This document shows, one piece after another, positions 27,373 through 36,402 of a DNA stretch of 64,000 nucleotides. The notes below the pieces were generated by a model. It did no database searches. It had not been told where the DNA came from and was given only the letters and a program-made list of their open reading frames with translations. The translations under genes and the position numbers were made by a program. The DNA is from Alphaproteobacteria bacterium (GTDB lineage Bacteria; Pseudomonadota; Alphaproteobacteria; Rhodobacterales; Rhodobacteraceae): NCBI GenBank assembly GCA_030427405.1, contig JAUHXK010000006.1, positions 62,001 through 126,000 of the forward strand, written 5' to 3'. Every line of letters starts with the position of its first letter. The stretch's first letter is position 1.

Positions 27373-28143
27373 TCAGGCGCGCCGGCGGGCGATGATCCAA
27401 ACCGGATGATAGGTCAGCGGCACGCCCTTGTCCGTCGCAAAAGCACGGGTATAGCCGTCGCAGAACGCCGCCAGGGTTGCCCGTGTCCAGACATGCCCTG
27501 CACGCCCATTGACGCCGGTTTCGCGCAAATGGCGCAATACGTCCGGCGGCGACCTGAACCAAAGACGGTGGCGTTCCTGCCAGAGGTCCAGAACCTCGAC
27601 CGCGCCGCCGCCGCTTTGTTCAAGCGCTTGTGCCAGGTCTTCTGGTGCGCAAAGCCCGGGCGCCGCAGACTCCGAGCCCAAGTCGCGCAACTCGGCAAAC
27701 TGGTCCCGCCCGAAACCCGAAATGGCCAGCCACCCGCCGGGTGCAAGAGCCCGCGCCGCGCGCTGCACGATTTCGCCGGGATCATCCAGCCACTGAATGG
27801 TCGAGGTCGACGCAATCAGGTCGGGGTTCCTGGGCCAATCGACGGCCCGGATATCGCCAACAAGAAAATCGGCGTTCCAGGCGCGGGCCGTTTCGACAGC
27901 TTGTGGCATCAGGTCGTTCAGCGTGGCAGAGCCTATGTCAAAACGCGCCTGCAAGGCGGCAGTCAAATGCCCGGTTCCGCAACCGATTTCGAACAGGGTT
28001 TCAAACGCGTCAGGCGCGCCCAGTTCTGTCAGCCGCGCGGCCAGCTGCGCGGCGATGCCAGCCTGCGGCCCGGCGGCATCATGATAGCTTTGAAAGCTGC
28101 GGCTAAAGCTGCGCTGCACCCGATCCGGGACCATTGCATTCAT
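27373..28143 (-). CDS. bioC: Malonyl-ACP O-methyltransferase
   Basis: A 256-residue SAM-dependent methyltransferase. The SAM-binding motif EIGCGTGHLTAAL is near residue 50, followed by IASTSTIQWLDDP, which matches BioC. It methylates the carboxyl of malonyl-ACP so that fatty acid synthesis can build the pimeloyl chain. The start at 28143 is preferred because its ATG overlaps the bioG stop (ATGA) and has AAAGGA upstream; 28152 is too close to that site. It is the last gene of bioBFDAGC. Confidence 0.87.
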   Translation of the reverse strand: MNAMVPDRVQRSFSRSFQSYHDAAGPQAGIAAQLAARLTELGAPDAFETLFEIGCGTGHLTAALQARFDIGSATLNDLMPQAVETARAWNADFLVGDIRAVDWPRNPDLIASTSTIQWLDDPGEIVQRAARALAPGGWLAISGFGRDQFAELRDLGSESAAPGLCAPEDLAQALEQSGGGAVEVLDLWQERHRLWFRSPPDVLRHLRETGVNGRAGHVWTRATLAAFCDGYTRAFATDKGVPLTYHPVWIIARRRA

Positions 28144-28760
28144 GCAAACCATCCTTTCCAGCTCTGACCGTCGCCAAAGGGCACATGGGGCGCATCCAGG
28201 CGGCGGACGACACTGGATTGCCCTTCCCAGGCGGTTTCCTGGGCCGCTGCCGGAATAATCCGGTCACGGGCTGAAATCCAGATGCGGTCAAACCTTGTAT
28301 CTGGCGCCGGACCTCGGTCGGCGATGGCGCGCAGCTCGGCCTGGGTCGCTGAAATATCCAATTCGGGCGGTGGTCCTGACAGACCGGCGCGGCGGCAGAA
28401 CCGGGCAAAGCTGGCCGGGGTCAGCCCGTCAGCCGTGGCCGCGACGATGTCAGGTGCGATCCCGCGCCGCTCATCTGCCGGAAACAGCGTGCCATTGACC
28501 GCAACGCTCTTCTCGGGCGTGACCCCTGCCCCGGCCAGCCAATGCGCCGCCGAAGCCACGCCGAAGGAATAGGCCAGCAAGCGCACCCTTTCATAGGCAC
28601 CGATTTCTGGCAACGGGTCCGACAGATCGCGGTAATCATCGACAAACAAAACGTCGCCAGCCCCCGCAAGCGCGGCAAAAGGTGCAGGCCCCAGCCCCCA
28701 ACCGCCGAATACCAGCGTCAGATTGGCGCCGCCTTGCCGGTCCAGCCAAAGCTTTCTCAT
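28140..28760 (-). CDS. bioG: Pimeloyl-ACP methyl ester esterase, BioG type
   Basis: A 206-residue alpha/beta hydrolase of the BioG (DUF452) family. The nucleophile Ser is S65 in LLAYSFGVASA. The family block GGWGLGPAPF is at about residues 19-28, VDDYRDLS is at about 40-47, and a His occurs near the C-terminus in DAPHVPFGDG. BioG removes the methyl group from pimeloyl-ACP methyl ester and ends the elongation started by BioC. It replaces BioH, which is not seen here. Each end overlaps its neighbour by 4 bp (ATGA), so it is translated as part of the operon. Confidence 0.83.
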   Translation of the reverse strand: MRKLWLDRQGGANLTLVFGGWGLGPAPFAALAGAGDVLFVDDYRDLSDPLPEIGAYERVRLLAYSFGVASAAHWLAGAGVTPEKSVAVNGTLFPADERRGIAPDIVAATADGLTPASFARFCRRAGLSGPPPELDISATQAELRAIADRGPAPDTRFDRIWISARDRIIPAAAQETAWEGQSSVVRRLDAPHVPFGDGQSWKGWFA

Positions 28761-30043
28761 CCGCTGTCCCGCGCCAGATCAACCATCGCAGCGGTAACAC
28801 GGGTCAGCTCATCCGGCGATACCACATAAGGCGGCATGCAATAGATATTGCGCGCGAATGGTCTTAACCAAACGCCGGTTTGCGGGGCCCGTTCATGGGC
28901 GATGCGGGGATCAACCGTTTCGGCCATCTCGATCACGCCGATTGCGCCCAGAACGCGAACATCCACAACGCCGGAAAATTTCCGCGCGGGTTCAAGCTCG
29001 GCCTTCATCTGCGCCTCAATCGCCGCCACGCGCTGTTGCCAACTGCCATCCTCCAACAAGGTCAGGCTGGCAGTTCCGGCCCGACAGGCCAGCGGGTTCG
29101 CCATATAGGTCGGACCGTGCATGAAAACGCCGGCCTCGCTCTCGCCGATACCGCGCGCAACCCGTTGGCTGGTCACAGTGGCCGCGAACGAGATATGCCC
29201 GCCGGTCAACGCCTTACCCAGACACAGGATATCGGGGGTGAACCCTGCGTGGTCCATGGCGAACAGACGGCCGGTCCGGCCAAACCCGGTGGCGATCTCA
29301 TCGAAGATGACCAGAACGTCATGGGCATCGCACATGGCCTTGGCTGCGCGCAGCCAGTTCGGGTGATAGAAATACATTCCACCGGTGCCCTGCACCACGG
29401 GTTCCAGCACAAGCGCGGCAATCCGGTCGCCCTTGGCCTCAAGCAGTTGCGCAAGGTCGGCCAGCCCGTTCTGCGTGTCATCATCGGGCCAGTCATCATG
29501 CAGGCGGATTTTGGGCCGGGGCAGGAAATGCTGGATCGACAACGCCCCGCGGAACAGACCGTGCATGCCTGTCACCGGGTCGCAGACGCTCATCGCTTTC
29601 CAGGTGTCACCATGGTAACCGCCACGGATCGTGGCGAACTCGACCTTGCCGGCGCGCGCATGGGCCATCTGGTACTGAACCGCCATCTTCATGGCGACCT
29701 CGATCGAAACCGAGCCGCTGTCGCAATAAAAGATCCGGTCCAGCCCCTGCGGCAGCATCGAGACCATTTTCTGGCCCAACTCAATCGCGGGTTTGTGGGT
29801 CAACCCGCCGAACATGACATGCGGCATGTAGTTTAACTGCTGCTGCATCGCCGCGGTGATCGCCGGGTGCCGATGCCCATGGATGGCGCACCACCATGAC
29901 GACATCGCGTCGATCATGCGCGCGCCATCTTCGCGAAACAGATACACACCCTCGGCCCGGTCAATCAGGTGCATCGGTCCGGGGTCGGCGACATTGGTAT
30001 AGGGATGCCACAGGTGGCGCGCATCAAATTCCAGCGGCGTCAT
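28757..30043 (-). CDS. bioA: Adenosylmethionine-8-amino-7-oxononanoate aminotransferase
   Basis: A 428-residue PLP-dependent class III aminotransferase that converts KAPA to DAPA with SAM as amino donor. Visible blocks include HLWHPYTN at the N-terminus, SSWWCAIHGHRHPAI, VIFDEIATGFGRTG and the PLP lysine in LCLGKALTGG (about K274, as in E. coli BioA). The start at 30043 gives a normal BioA length and overlaps the bioD stop (ATGA); the much longer in-frame extension is not homologous. It follows bioD and precedes bioG. Confidence 0.93.
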   Translation of the reverse strand: MTPLEFDARHLWHPYTNVADPGPMHLIDRAEGVYLFREDGARMIDAMSSWWCAIHGHRHPAITAAMQQQLNYMPHVMFGGLTHKPAIELGQKMVSMLPQGLDRIFYCDSGSVSIEVAMKMAVQYQMAHARAGKVEFATIRGGYHGDTWKAMSVCDPVTGMHGLFRGALSIQHFLPRPKIRLHDDWPDDDTQNGLADLAQLLEAKGDRIAALVLEPVVQGTGGMYFYHPNWLRAAKAMCDAHDVLVIFDEIATGFGRTGRLFAMDHAGFTPDILCLGKALTGGHISFAATVTSQRVARGIGESEAGVFMHGPTYMANPLACRAGTASLTLLEDGSWQQRVAAIEAQMKAELEPARKFSGVVDVRVLGAIGVIEMAETVDPRIAHERAPQTGVWLRPFARNIYCMPPYVVSPDELTRVTAAMVDLARDSG

Positions 30044-30660
30044 AGGGCGCTCCTTATCCGGTCCATGTCGATCGATTGGAACGCGTTCGCAAGCGTATCG
30101 CGGTTCAGGTCCTCGATCCAGTCCAACCGCCCCAGATGCGCAACATCGGACATTTGGATGATCGTCTCTTCGACGGCGGGTTCGGGCGGGCCCGAAAAGA
30201 CCACGCCGACCACCGGGCAGCCCGCGTTGCGCAAGGCCATCAGCGACAGTGTCGTGTGGTTGATCGTTCCAAGTAGCGTCCGGGCCACGAGGATAACGGG
30301 TTTTTGCCACTGGGCGAACAGGTCAAGGAAATAGGCCTTGCGCGTCAGCGGAACCATCAAGCCCCCTGCGCCCTCGACCACCAGCGGGCCCTGGACCTGC
30401 GGCAGCGCAAGGCGCGTCACATCAATCTCGATGCCCATATCCTCGGCCGACAAGTGCGGCGAGGCCGGCAGATCAAGCAAGTAGGTTTCGGGCAGGACCG
30501 GCTGGCCGGACAGGGCGGCGACGATCTGGCTGTCGGTGGCGTCTTCCAGACCGGACTGGACGGGTTTCCAGTATTGCGCACCAAGCGCCGCCGTCAGCCC
30601 GGCTGAAAACACGGTCTTGCCAATTCCGGTATCCGTTCCGGTAACGATCACTGTGCTCAT
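30040..30660 (-). CDS. bioD: Dethiobiotin synthetase
   Basis: A 206-residue P-loop ligase that forms the ureido ring of dethiobiotin from DAPA, CO2 and ATP. The P-loop GTDTGIGKTVFS is at about residues 7-18, followed by YWKPVQSGLEDATDS, and PLVVEGAGGLMVPL is the expected second block. The length is slightly short but complete. Start and stop both overlap neighbours by 4 bp. It lies between bioF and bioA. Confidence 0.93.
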   Translation of the reverse strand: MSTVIVTGTDTGIGKTVFSAGLTAALGAQYWKPVQSGLEDATDSQIVAALSGQPVLPETYLLDLPASPHLSAEDMGIEIDVTRLALPQVQGPLVVEGAGGLMVPLTRKAYFLDLFAQWQKPVILVARTLLGTINHTTLSLMALRNAGCPVVGVVFSGPPEPAVEETIIQMSDVAHLGRLDWIEDLNRDTLANAFQSIDMDRIRSAL

Positions 30661-31787
30661 GTCAATTCCGGTATCTGGCTGGCCATGGCCTCGAACAGCA
30701 TGGTGATGTCCTCATTCGTCACGTTCCCGGTAATCGAAACACGCAGCCGCGAGGTTCCGCGTGGCACCGTGGGCGGGCGGATACCGCGTATGTCGAACCC
30801 TTTTTGCTGCAACGCCTCGGCATGCGACATCGTGGGTTCGTCGGCGCCGATCACCACTGGCAATATCTGGGAGGAAAAGCCGGTCAGCCCACATAGCCGC
30901 TGCACCTCGGCATTGGCGTGGGCCATACGGTCGCGCGCGTCGTGCGTCAGGCCGGGGTCGGTCTGCAAGGCGCGCAGCGCGGCGCGGACCAGAGCCGCGG
31001 TAAAGGGGGCAGGCGCGGTGGCGAAAATGAACGGGCGGGCCCGGTTGATCAGCGTTTCGATCATGGCGGCCGCGCCGCAGACCAAACCCCCGCTGGCCCC
31101 CAGCCCCTTGCCACATGTATGCAATGTCAGGACTTCCGCATTCAACCCGTGGGCCAGCCCCTGCCCCTGCGGGCCGAACACGCCGGTGGCATGCGCCTCG
31201 TCCACGACCAGAACGGCACCGTGGGCGCGGGACAGATCGGCAAGTTCGGACAGGGGGGCAAGATCGCCTTCCATCGAATAGACGCTTTCGACGGCAATCC
31301 AGACCTGCCCGGTATTGCCCCCGGCGTGCCACTCGGCAAGTACGCGGCGTGCGTCTGCCGCGTCGTTATGGGCAAATTCCCGCGTTTCGGCCCGACCAAG
31401 CCGCATGCCTTCATGCGCGCTGGCATGCACCAGGGTGTCATGCAGAACAAGGTCTCCGGCGGCCGGAAGCGTCGAGAAAATCGCCTGGTTCGCCTGAAAA
31501 CCACCCCCCATGAACAATGCAGCCTCGGTCCCGAAGAACGCGGCGGCCTCGGCCTCCAGCGCCTCGTGTTCCGGGTGGTTGCCACGCAACAGCCGCGAGC
31601 CGCCAGACCCGAACGGCACGTTGCGATCCAGGGCATCCTGTGCGGCGGCAGCCATGCAGGGTGCCGAGGCAAGGCCCAGATAGTCATTGGATGCGAAATC
31701 CAACCCCTGACGCGGCGCAAGACGCCGCCGCCGGTGACGGGCCTCCAGCGCCTCAAGTGCCCGCGTCAACCTTGCGGTTGCCGTCAT
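30657..31787 (-). CDS. bioF: 8-amino-7-oxononanoate synthase
   Basis: A 376-residue PLP-dependent enzyme of the alpha-oxoamine synthase family. It condenses pimeloyl-ACP with alanine to form KAPA. Visible blocks are [49 protein letters not shown] and the PLP-lysine region [13 protein letters not shown]. Length and motifs are normal. Its start overlaps the bioB stop and its stop overlaps bioD, both by ATGA. Confidence 0.93.
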   Translation of the reverse strand: MTATARLTRALEALEARHRRRRLAPRQGLDFASNDYLGLASAPCMAAAAQDALDRNVPFGSGGSRLLRGNHPEHEALEAEAAAFFGTEAALFMGGGFQANQAIFSTLPAAGDLVLHDTLVHASAHEGMRLGRAETREFAHNDAADARRVLAEWHAGGNTGQVWIAVESVYSMEGDLAPLSELADLSRAHGAVLVVDEAHATGVFGPQGQGLAHGLNAEVLTLHTCGKGLGASGGLVCGAAAMIETLINRARPFIFATAPAPFTAALVRAALRALQTDPGLTHDARDRMAHANAEVQRLCGLTGFSSQILPVVIGADEPTMSHAEALQQKGFDIRGIRPPTVPRGTSRLRVSITGNVTNEDITMLFEAMASQIPELT

Positions 31788-32764
31788 TCGGCAGCGTCCA
31801 GGCGCGCCTCTGTATCGGGCTCCATCGGCTGAATGCCCAGCTTGGCGAACAGCTTGGCATCGCTGCTTTCCTCGGGGTTTTCCGCCGTCAGCAGCGTGTC
31901 ACCCGCAAAGATCGAATTTGCGCCGGCGAAGAAGCACATGGCTTGCATTTCATCGCTCATGTCGCTGCGCCCGGCAGACAGGCGCACATGGGATTTGGGC
32001 ATCATGATCCGGGCAAGCGCGATTATGCGGACAAAGTCGATCGGATCGACCGGTTTGGCATCCGCCAAGGGCGTGTCGGCCTGCGGCATGAGCATGTTGA
32101 TTGGCACCGAATCCGGCGCTTCGGGCAAGTTGGCCAGCGTGACCAGCATGTCGATGCGATCCTCGCCATTTTCGCCCATGCCCAGAATACCGCCCGAACA
32201 GACCTTCATCCCGGCCTCGCGCACGCGGTTCAGCGTGTCGATCCGGTCTGCGAACGTCCGGGTGGTGATGACCTCGGGGTAATAGCGTTCCGAGGTGTCG
32301 ATATTGTGGTTGTAGTAATCCAGACCAGCGTCGCGCAGTTGCACGACCTGGGTGTCATCCAGCATGCCCAGGGTCATGCAGGTTTCCATGCCCATGTCTT
32401 TTACGCCCTGGATCATCGCCACCAGCGCATCCATGTCGCGCGCCTTGGGTTCGCGCCAGGCGGCCCCCATGCAGAACCGGGTTGACCCTGCGGCGGCAGC
32501 CTTGCGCGCCTCGCTCAGTACCCGCTCAACCTCGATCAGTTTCGACGCGCTGAGCTTGGAGCCATTGCGCGCGGATTGCGAACAATAGGCGCAATCCTCG
32601 GCACAGCCGCCTGTCTTGATCGACAGCAATCGGGACATTTGCACCTTGTTGGGGTCGAAATTCTCGCGGTGGACCGTCTGGGCCCGGTACAGAAGATCCA
32701 TCAGCGGCAGGTCGTGAAGTGCCTGCGCGGTTTCGCGGGTCCAGGTATTCGATGTAGCCGACAT
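31784..32764 (-). CDS. bioB: Biotin synthase
   Basis: A 326-residue radical-SAM enzyme that inserts sulfur into dethiobiotin. The 4Fe-4S cluster cysteines are C54, C58 and C61 in [10 protein letters not shown]. Further family blocks are [23 protein letters not shown] and SAGRSDMS. The start at 32764 gives a normal BioB; upstream in-frame codons would add an unrelated tail. The ATG has only weak Shine-Dalgarno sequence because the space is taken by a BioR-like palindrome at 32766-32775. It is the first gene of bioBFDAGC. Confidence 0.93.
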   Translation of the reverse strand: MSATSNTWTRETAQALHDLPLMDLLYRAQTVHRENFDPNKVQMSRLLSIKTGGCAEDCAYCSQSARNGSKLSASKLIEVERVLSEARKAAAAGSTRFCMGAAWREPKARDMDALVAMIQGVKDMGMETCMTLGMLDDTQVVQLRDAGLDYYNHNIDTSERYYPEVITTRTFADRIDTLNRVREAGMKVCSGGILGMGENGEDRIDMLVTLANLPEAPDSVPINMLMPQADTPLADAKPVDPIDFVRIIALARIMMPKSHVRLSAGRSDMSDEMQAMCFFAGANSIFAGDTLLTAENPEESSDAKLFAKLGIQPMEPDTEARLDAAE

Positions 32765-32765
32765 T

Positions 32766-32775
32766 TTATAGATAA
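32766..32775 (-). promoter_or_regulatory. BioR-type operator at the bioB start
   Basis: The plus strand reads TTATAGATAA (minus strand TTATCTATAA), which matches the TTATMTATAA consensus known for the GntR-family biotin repressor BioR in alphaproteobacteria. It lies one base upstream of the bioB ATG, so bound protein could block both transcription and the ribosome site. The bioR gene itself is not in the window. Confidence 0.75.
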
Positions 32776-32882
32776 TTTTTCCCGATGATTCAGATTTACT
32801 CGGGTTTATCAATAAAGGCGAAAAACGCAACATCCCTGATGCCACAGGCAGGTCCCTGCCCAAGGCGATTTCCGATACCGCC

Positions 32883-34499
32883 TTATCCGTGCAGCGGTTG
32901 GTTATTTGCTGCGCGATAGGCCTGAACATAGCCCCGCGCGACGGACCGCACTGCCCTGCCGATCTGTTCGTATGCCGCGTCAGGCAAGTTGGCAAAGGAA
33001 ACCCGCGCCGACCAGCCCGGTGCATCAAAGCCGCTGCCGTTCAGCAGGACGATGCCGTGATCCTCGGCCAGCTTGAAGGCGATGTCCAAGGGGTGAACGT
33101 TTTTCTTGATCCAGGCAACGACATCTTCACCGACATATTTACGCAACCAGAATTCGAAATCGATGATCCCGTAATAGGCGTCATAGTGGTCGCCCACGGC
33201 CACATCGATCCCCATGGCTTCGGTCAGCATCCGGAAACGGCGATGCACCAGCTCCATGCAGGCGGTCTGATAGGCCTTCTTGGTATCGACCAGTTCGCTG
33301 AGCGAAAACAGGGTCATCATCACCTGCTGTGGCAGCGACAGACCGGCGGTATGATTCAGCGCCACGTCGCGGCTGTCAGCGACCAGCCTGTCGACAAACC
33401 GGATCTCGGACGGGGTCAGGCTGAGCGTTCCGTACCTTTTGTCCAGGACTTGCCGGATTTCGTCCGGGTGCTCGGCCAGTTTAAGGTCAAAGATATTGTC
33501 CTGTGCAACGACGATAACCCCCAGACGCCAACCCGTGCATCCGAAGTATTTCGAATAGGAATAGACCCCGATCGTGTTGCGCGGCAGGTATCCCATGACT
33601 GAGGTGAAATCATGCACAAAGGTGCCATAGACATCATCGGTCAGCACAATCAGATCCGGGCGGTGATTTTCAACCAGATCCGCCAGCTTGCGCAATGACG
33701 CAGTGTTCAGCGCAACCGAGGACGGGTTACCCGGGTTGACCAGAAAGAAAGCCTTGACCTTGGGGTCTTTCAGCTTGTCGATTGCCGCGTCGGTCAGTTG
33801 AAAACCGTCTTCTTCATCCGTTTCGACATGCACCGACGACAGGCTGTAATCCTCAAGCTCGGGCATTTCGAGATAGGGCGTGAAAATCGGCGTGCACAAG
33901 GCGATCGTGTCGCCCGCATTCAGCAGCCGGTTGGCCTTGAGCGTCTTGAAAATATAGCACATCGCGGCGGTTCCGCCCTCGACCGCGAACAGATCGAACC
34001 GGGCCTCGGGGCGCTGCCCGGAACACATGGCCCACATGAGGTATTCATGGGCGATGATCTCGTTGTGATGCAGGATGCGGTCGGGCACAGGGTAATTGTC
34101 GCCGATGATCGAACCCGTGAGTTCATGCACAAAGGCGTCCGCGTCGAAATCAAAGGCCGCAATCGCGTGTGCAACAAGCGTTTGCAACGTATCGACCCCG
34201 GGCATTCCGGCATTTGTCGCGGCCCAGGCCAGCAACCTGTCGTGGCATCCGGCCATCGCGGGCATACCACCCAGGCCCGCAGGATGGTCCATGACCCGTT
34301 TGGCCTCGGTCACCGCAAACTGACCCAGCGCAAAGAACGCCTCGCGCGGGCGCGTCGCCACCCAGTTGGGATTGCCGCGCCCGGCATTCAGAAAAGCACT
34401 GTTGGATTTTCGGGCTTCGGCGGATGCCAGTTGAATCAGTTCATCCTTGATTTGAAACGGGCTGAGCGCTTCGTAGTCGTGCAGCTTCAATCTATCCAT
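32883..34499 (-). CDS. aspD: Bifunctional aspartate transaminase/aspartate 4-decarboxylase
   Basis: A 538-residue PLP enzyme with the long AsD-type layout: an extended N-terminal region ([20 protein letters not shown]) before a fold-type I aminotransferase domain. The PLP lysine is at about 315 in [15 protein letters not shown], with the [10 protein letters not shown] block before it and [11 protein letters not shown] further along. The family removes the beta-carboxyl of aspartate to give alanine and CO2, and can transaminate. The neighbouring AspT-type antiporter strongly supports this role: exchange of aspartate for alanine plus internal proton use generates proton-motive force. The gene lies 17 bases after aspT on the minus strand and is probably co-transcribed with it. 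Confidence 0.9.
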   Translation of the reverse strand: MDRLKLHDYEALSPFQIKDELIQLASAEARKSNSAFLNAGRGNPNWVATRPREAFFALGQFAVTEAKRVMDHPAGLGGMPAMAGCHDRLLAWAATNAGMPGVDTLQTLVAHAIAAFDFDADAFVHELTGSIIGDNYPVPDRILHHNEIIAHEYLMWAMCSGQRPEARFDLFAVEGGTAAMCYIFKTLKANRLLNAGDTIALCTPIFTPYLEMPELEDYSLSSVHVETDEEDGFQLTDAAIDKLKDPKVKAFFLVNPGNPSSVALNTASLRKLADLVENHRPDLIVLTDDVYGTFVHDFTSVMGYLPRNTIGVYSYSKYFGCTGWRLGVIVVAQDNIFDLKLAEHPDEIRQVLDKRYGTLSLTPSEIRFVDRLVADSRDVALNHTAGLSLPQQVMMTLFSLSELVDTKKAYQTACMELVHRRFRMLTEAMGIDVAVGDHYDAYYGIIDFEFWLRKYVGEDVVAWIKKNVHPLDIAFKLAEDHGIVLLNGSGFDAPGWSARVSFANLPDAAYEQIGRAVRSVARGYVQAYRAANNQPLHG

Positions 34500-34516
34500 G
34501 GGTCAAACCTTCCGGG

Positions 34517-36202
34517 TCAGCTTAAAATCAGAACGACGACCATTCCGAAGATGGTCAGCAATGTGTTGCCGATGGCATAGGGCATGCCGTAGCCAAGGGC
34601 CGGGATACGGCTTTGCGCGGCCTCTTGTATCATGCCAAGCGCCGCCGTCGTCGTCCGCGCCCCGGCGCATGCGCCAAACAGGATGGCGGGGTGGAACTTG
34701 AAGACATAATGCCCGACATAGACCGAAAAGATCATCGGCAAGGACGTGGCGACGATACCCCACAGCAACAGGGCGATCCCCGCCTGCTGCAGGCCCGCCA
34801 CAAATCCTGGCCCCGCCGATATGCCTATCACGGCGATAAACACGTTCAGACCCAAGGTGTTCATCAACCACAATGACGGCGCGGGTATCCGGCCAAAGGT
34901 CGGGTGAACCGTGCGCAACCAGCCCAGAACCAGACCCGCCAGCAGGGCGCCGCCGGTCGTCGAAAGGCTGATTGGAAAGCCCCCCATCATAATGGCGAGC
35001 GTCCCTATCAAACCGCCAATGAAGATGCCCCAGCCAACAAAGGCCAGGTCAGTGGTATCGACGGGACGGTCGGGATATCCCAGCGCATCGATGGCTGCCT
35101 CGACATGGCGTTTGCTGCCTAGAATGGTCAGGATATCGCCACGGTGCAGGGCCGTTCCGGGCAACAACGGCAGCTCAAGCATGTTGCGCGTCAGCTTGGA
35201 CACATAGACCCCACGCGATTCCGGCAGGCTGGCCAATTCTTCCAGCGTCTTGCCATGAAGCGCCTTGTTGGTGATCAGAACATCCAGCTTTTCTGACGGG
35301 ATATTCAGCAGATCGGGCGCGTCGGCCTCTTTCAGGGTGGTTTCCAACAGCCCAACCAGATCGGCGCGCCGCCCCGAGAACATCACCACGTCGCCTGCTT
35401 GCAGGATCGTATCGGCATCCACCTCCAGGATCTCGTTGCCGCGCTGCAACCGTTCGGCATAGATGCGGACGCCGGGCAACAAGTCCCTGACCGGTTTGCC
35501 AAGCATGTCACTGCCGTCGGGGATCTCGAACGCGCGGGCTTCGATGGCGCGATAGGCCGACACGATGCCATCGCCGGATTCGACCGCCGCGCCCCCGCCC
35601 AACTTGGCCTCATATTCTTTGCACGCGGCCACCAGGTCGACACCGATCAGCCGAGGCCCGATCTTGGCAAGGATAATCGCCGAACCGATGGTGCCATAAA
35701 TATAGGTCACCGCATAGGCAACCGGGATCTGGTTCGCATAGGTCTGCGCCTGTTCTGACGACAGGCCAAGCTGATTGATCTGATCGGTCGCCACCCCGAT
35801 GGCGGCGGAAATCGTTTGCGAACCGGCATACAGCCCCGCGGCAAATCCCAATTCCAGCCCCGCGACCCAGGCAGACAGGACCGGCACGATCAGACACAAG
35901 GCAAGAACGCTGAGCGCAAACAGGACCTCTCGGGCGCCGTCCACCTTGAGACCGCGCATGAACTGCGGCCCGACCCCATAGCCCACCGCGAAAATGAACA
36001 GGATGAAAAACGTGGATTTGACGGCGGAATCGATCTGAATATGGGCCTGGCCAATCACCACGGCCGCCAGCAACGTTGCCGTGACCGTCCCCAGGCTGAA
36101 ACCCTTGACCTTCCAGGGGCCAACCCAGAAGCCGATGCCGATAGACAGAAACACGGCCAGTTCGGGATAGTTTCTAAGTATGTTCAAAAACCAATCGAGC
36201 AT
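34517..36202 (-). CDS. aspT: Aspartate:alanine antiporter (AspT, AAE family)
   Basis: A 561-residue membrane antiporter. Two bundles of hydrophobic segments flank a central cytosolic part with two TrkA-C (RCK-C)-like regions, at about residues 215-300 and 305-385 (for example DADTILQAGDVVMFSGRRAD and LHRGDILTILGSKRHVEAAI). The C-terminal membrane half carries FGACAGARTTTAALGMIQEA, a repeat-type motif of this family. The transporter exchanges external aspartate for internal alanine and pairs with aspartate 4-decarboxylase, whose gene follows directly. I infer that the pair forms a decarboxylation-driven proton-motive cycle, and it may also serve acid resistance. The start at 36202 is not contested by a nearby alternative. 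Confidence 0.9.
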   Translation of the reverse strand: MLDWFLNILRNYPELAVFLSIGIGFWVGPWKVKGFSLGTVTATLLAAVVIGQAHIQIDSAVKSTFFILFIFAVGYGVGPQFMRGLKVDGAREVLFALSVLALCLIVPVLSAWVAGLELGFAAGLYAGSQTISAAIGVATDQINQLGLSSEQAQTYANQIPVAYAVTYIYGTIGSAIILAKIGPRLIGVDLVAACKEYEAKLGGGAAVESGDGIVSAYRAIEARAFEIPDGSDMLGKPVRDLLPGVRIYAERLQRGNEILEVDADTILQAGDVVMFSGRRADLVGLLETTLKEADAPDLLNIPSEKLDVLITNKALHGKTLEELASLPESRGVYVSKLTRNMLELPLLPGTALHRGDILTILGSKRHVEAAIDALGYPDRPVDTTDLAFVGWGIFIGGLIGTLAIMMGGFPISLSTTGGALLAGLVLGWLRTVHPTFGRIPAPSLWLMNTLGLNVFIAVIGISAGPGFVAGLQQAGIALLLWGIVATSLPMIFSVYVGHYVFKFHPAILFGACAGARTTTAALGMIQEAAQSRIPALGYGMPYAIGNTLLTIFGMVVVLILS

Positions 36203-36402
36203 ATCTTACCTCACGTCTACAAGCTGCAGAGCGCCAGAGGCATCGCCCGAAAATTGCGAGGCCACCCCGCGGCACATATCGTTCACATTGCTGCACGCAA
36301 AAAAGCCGGTTCAATTGCACCGGAACAGGTAACTATGCCTGTACGATACCCTAAGCCCGCATCATGTCTAGGTTTTTTGCCAAGCGCGAATTGGCCGCGG
36401 AC

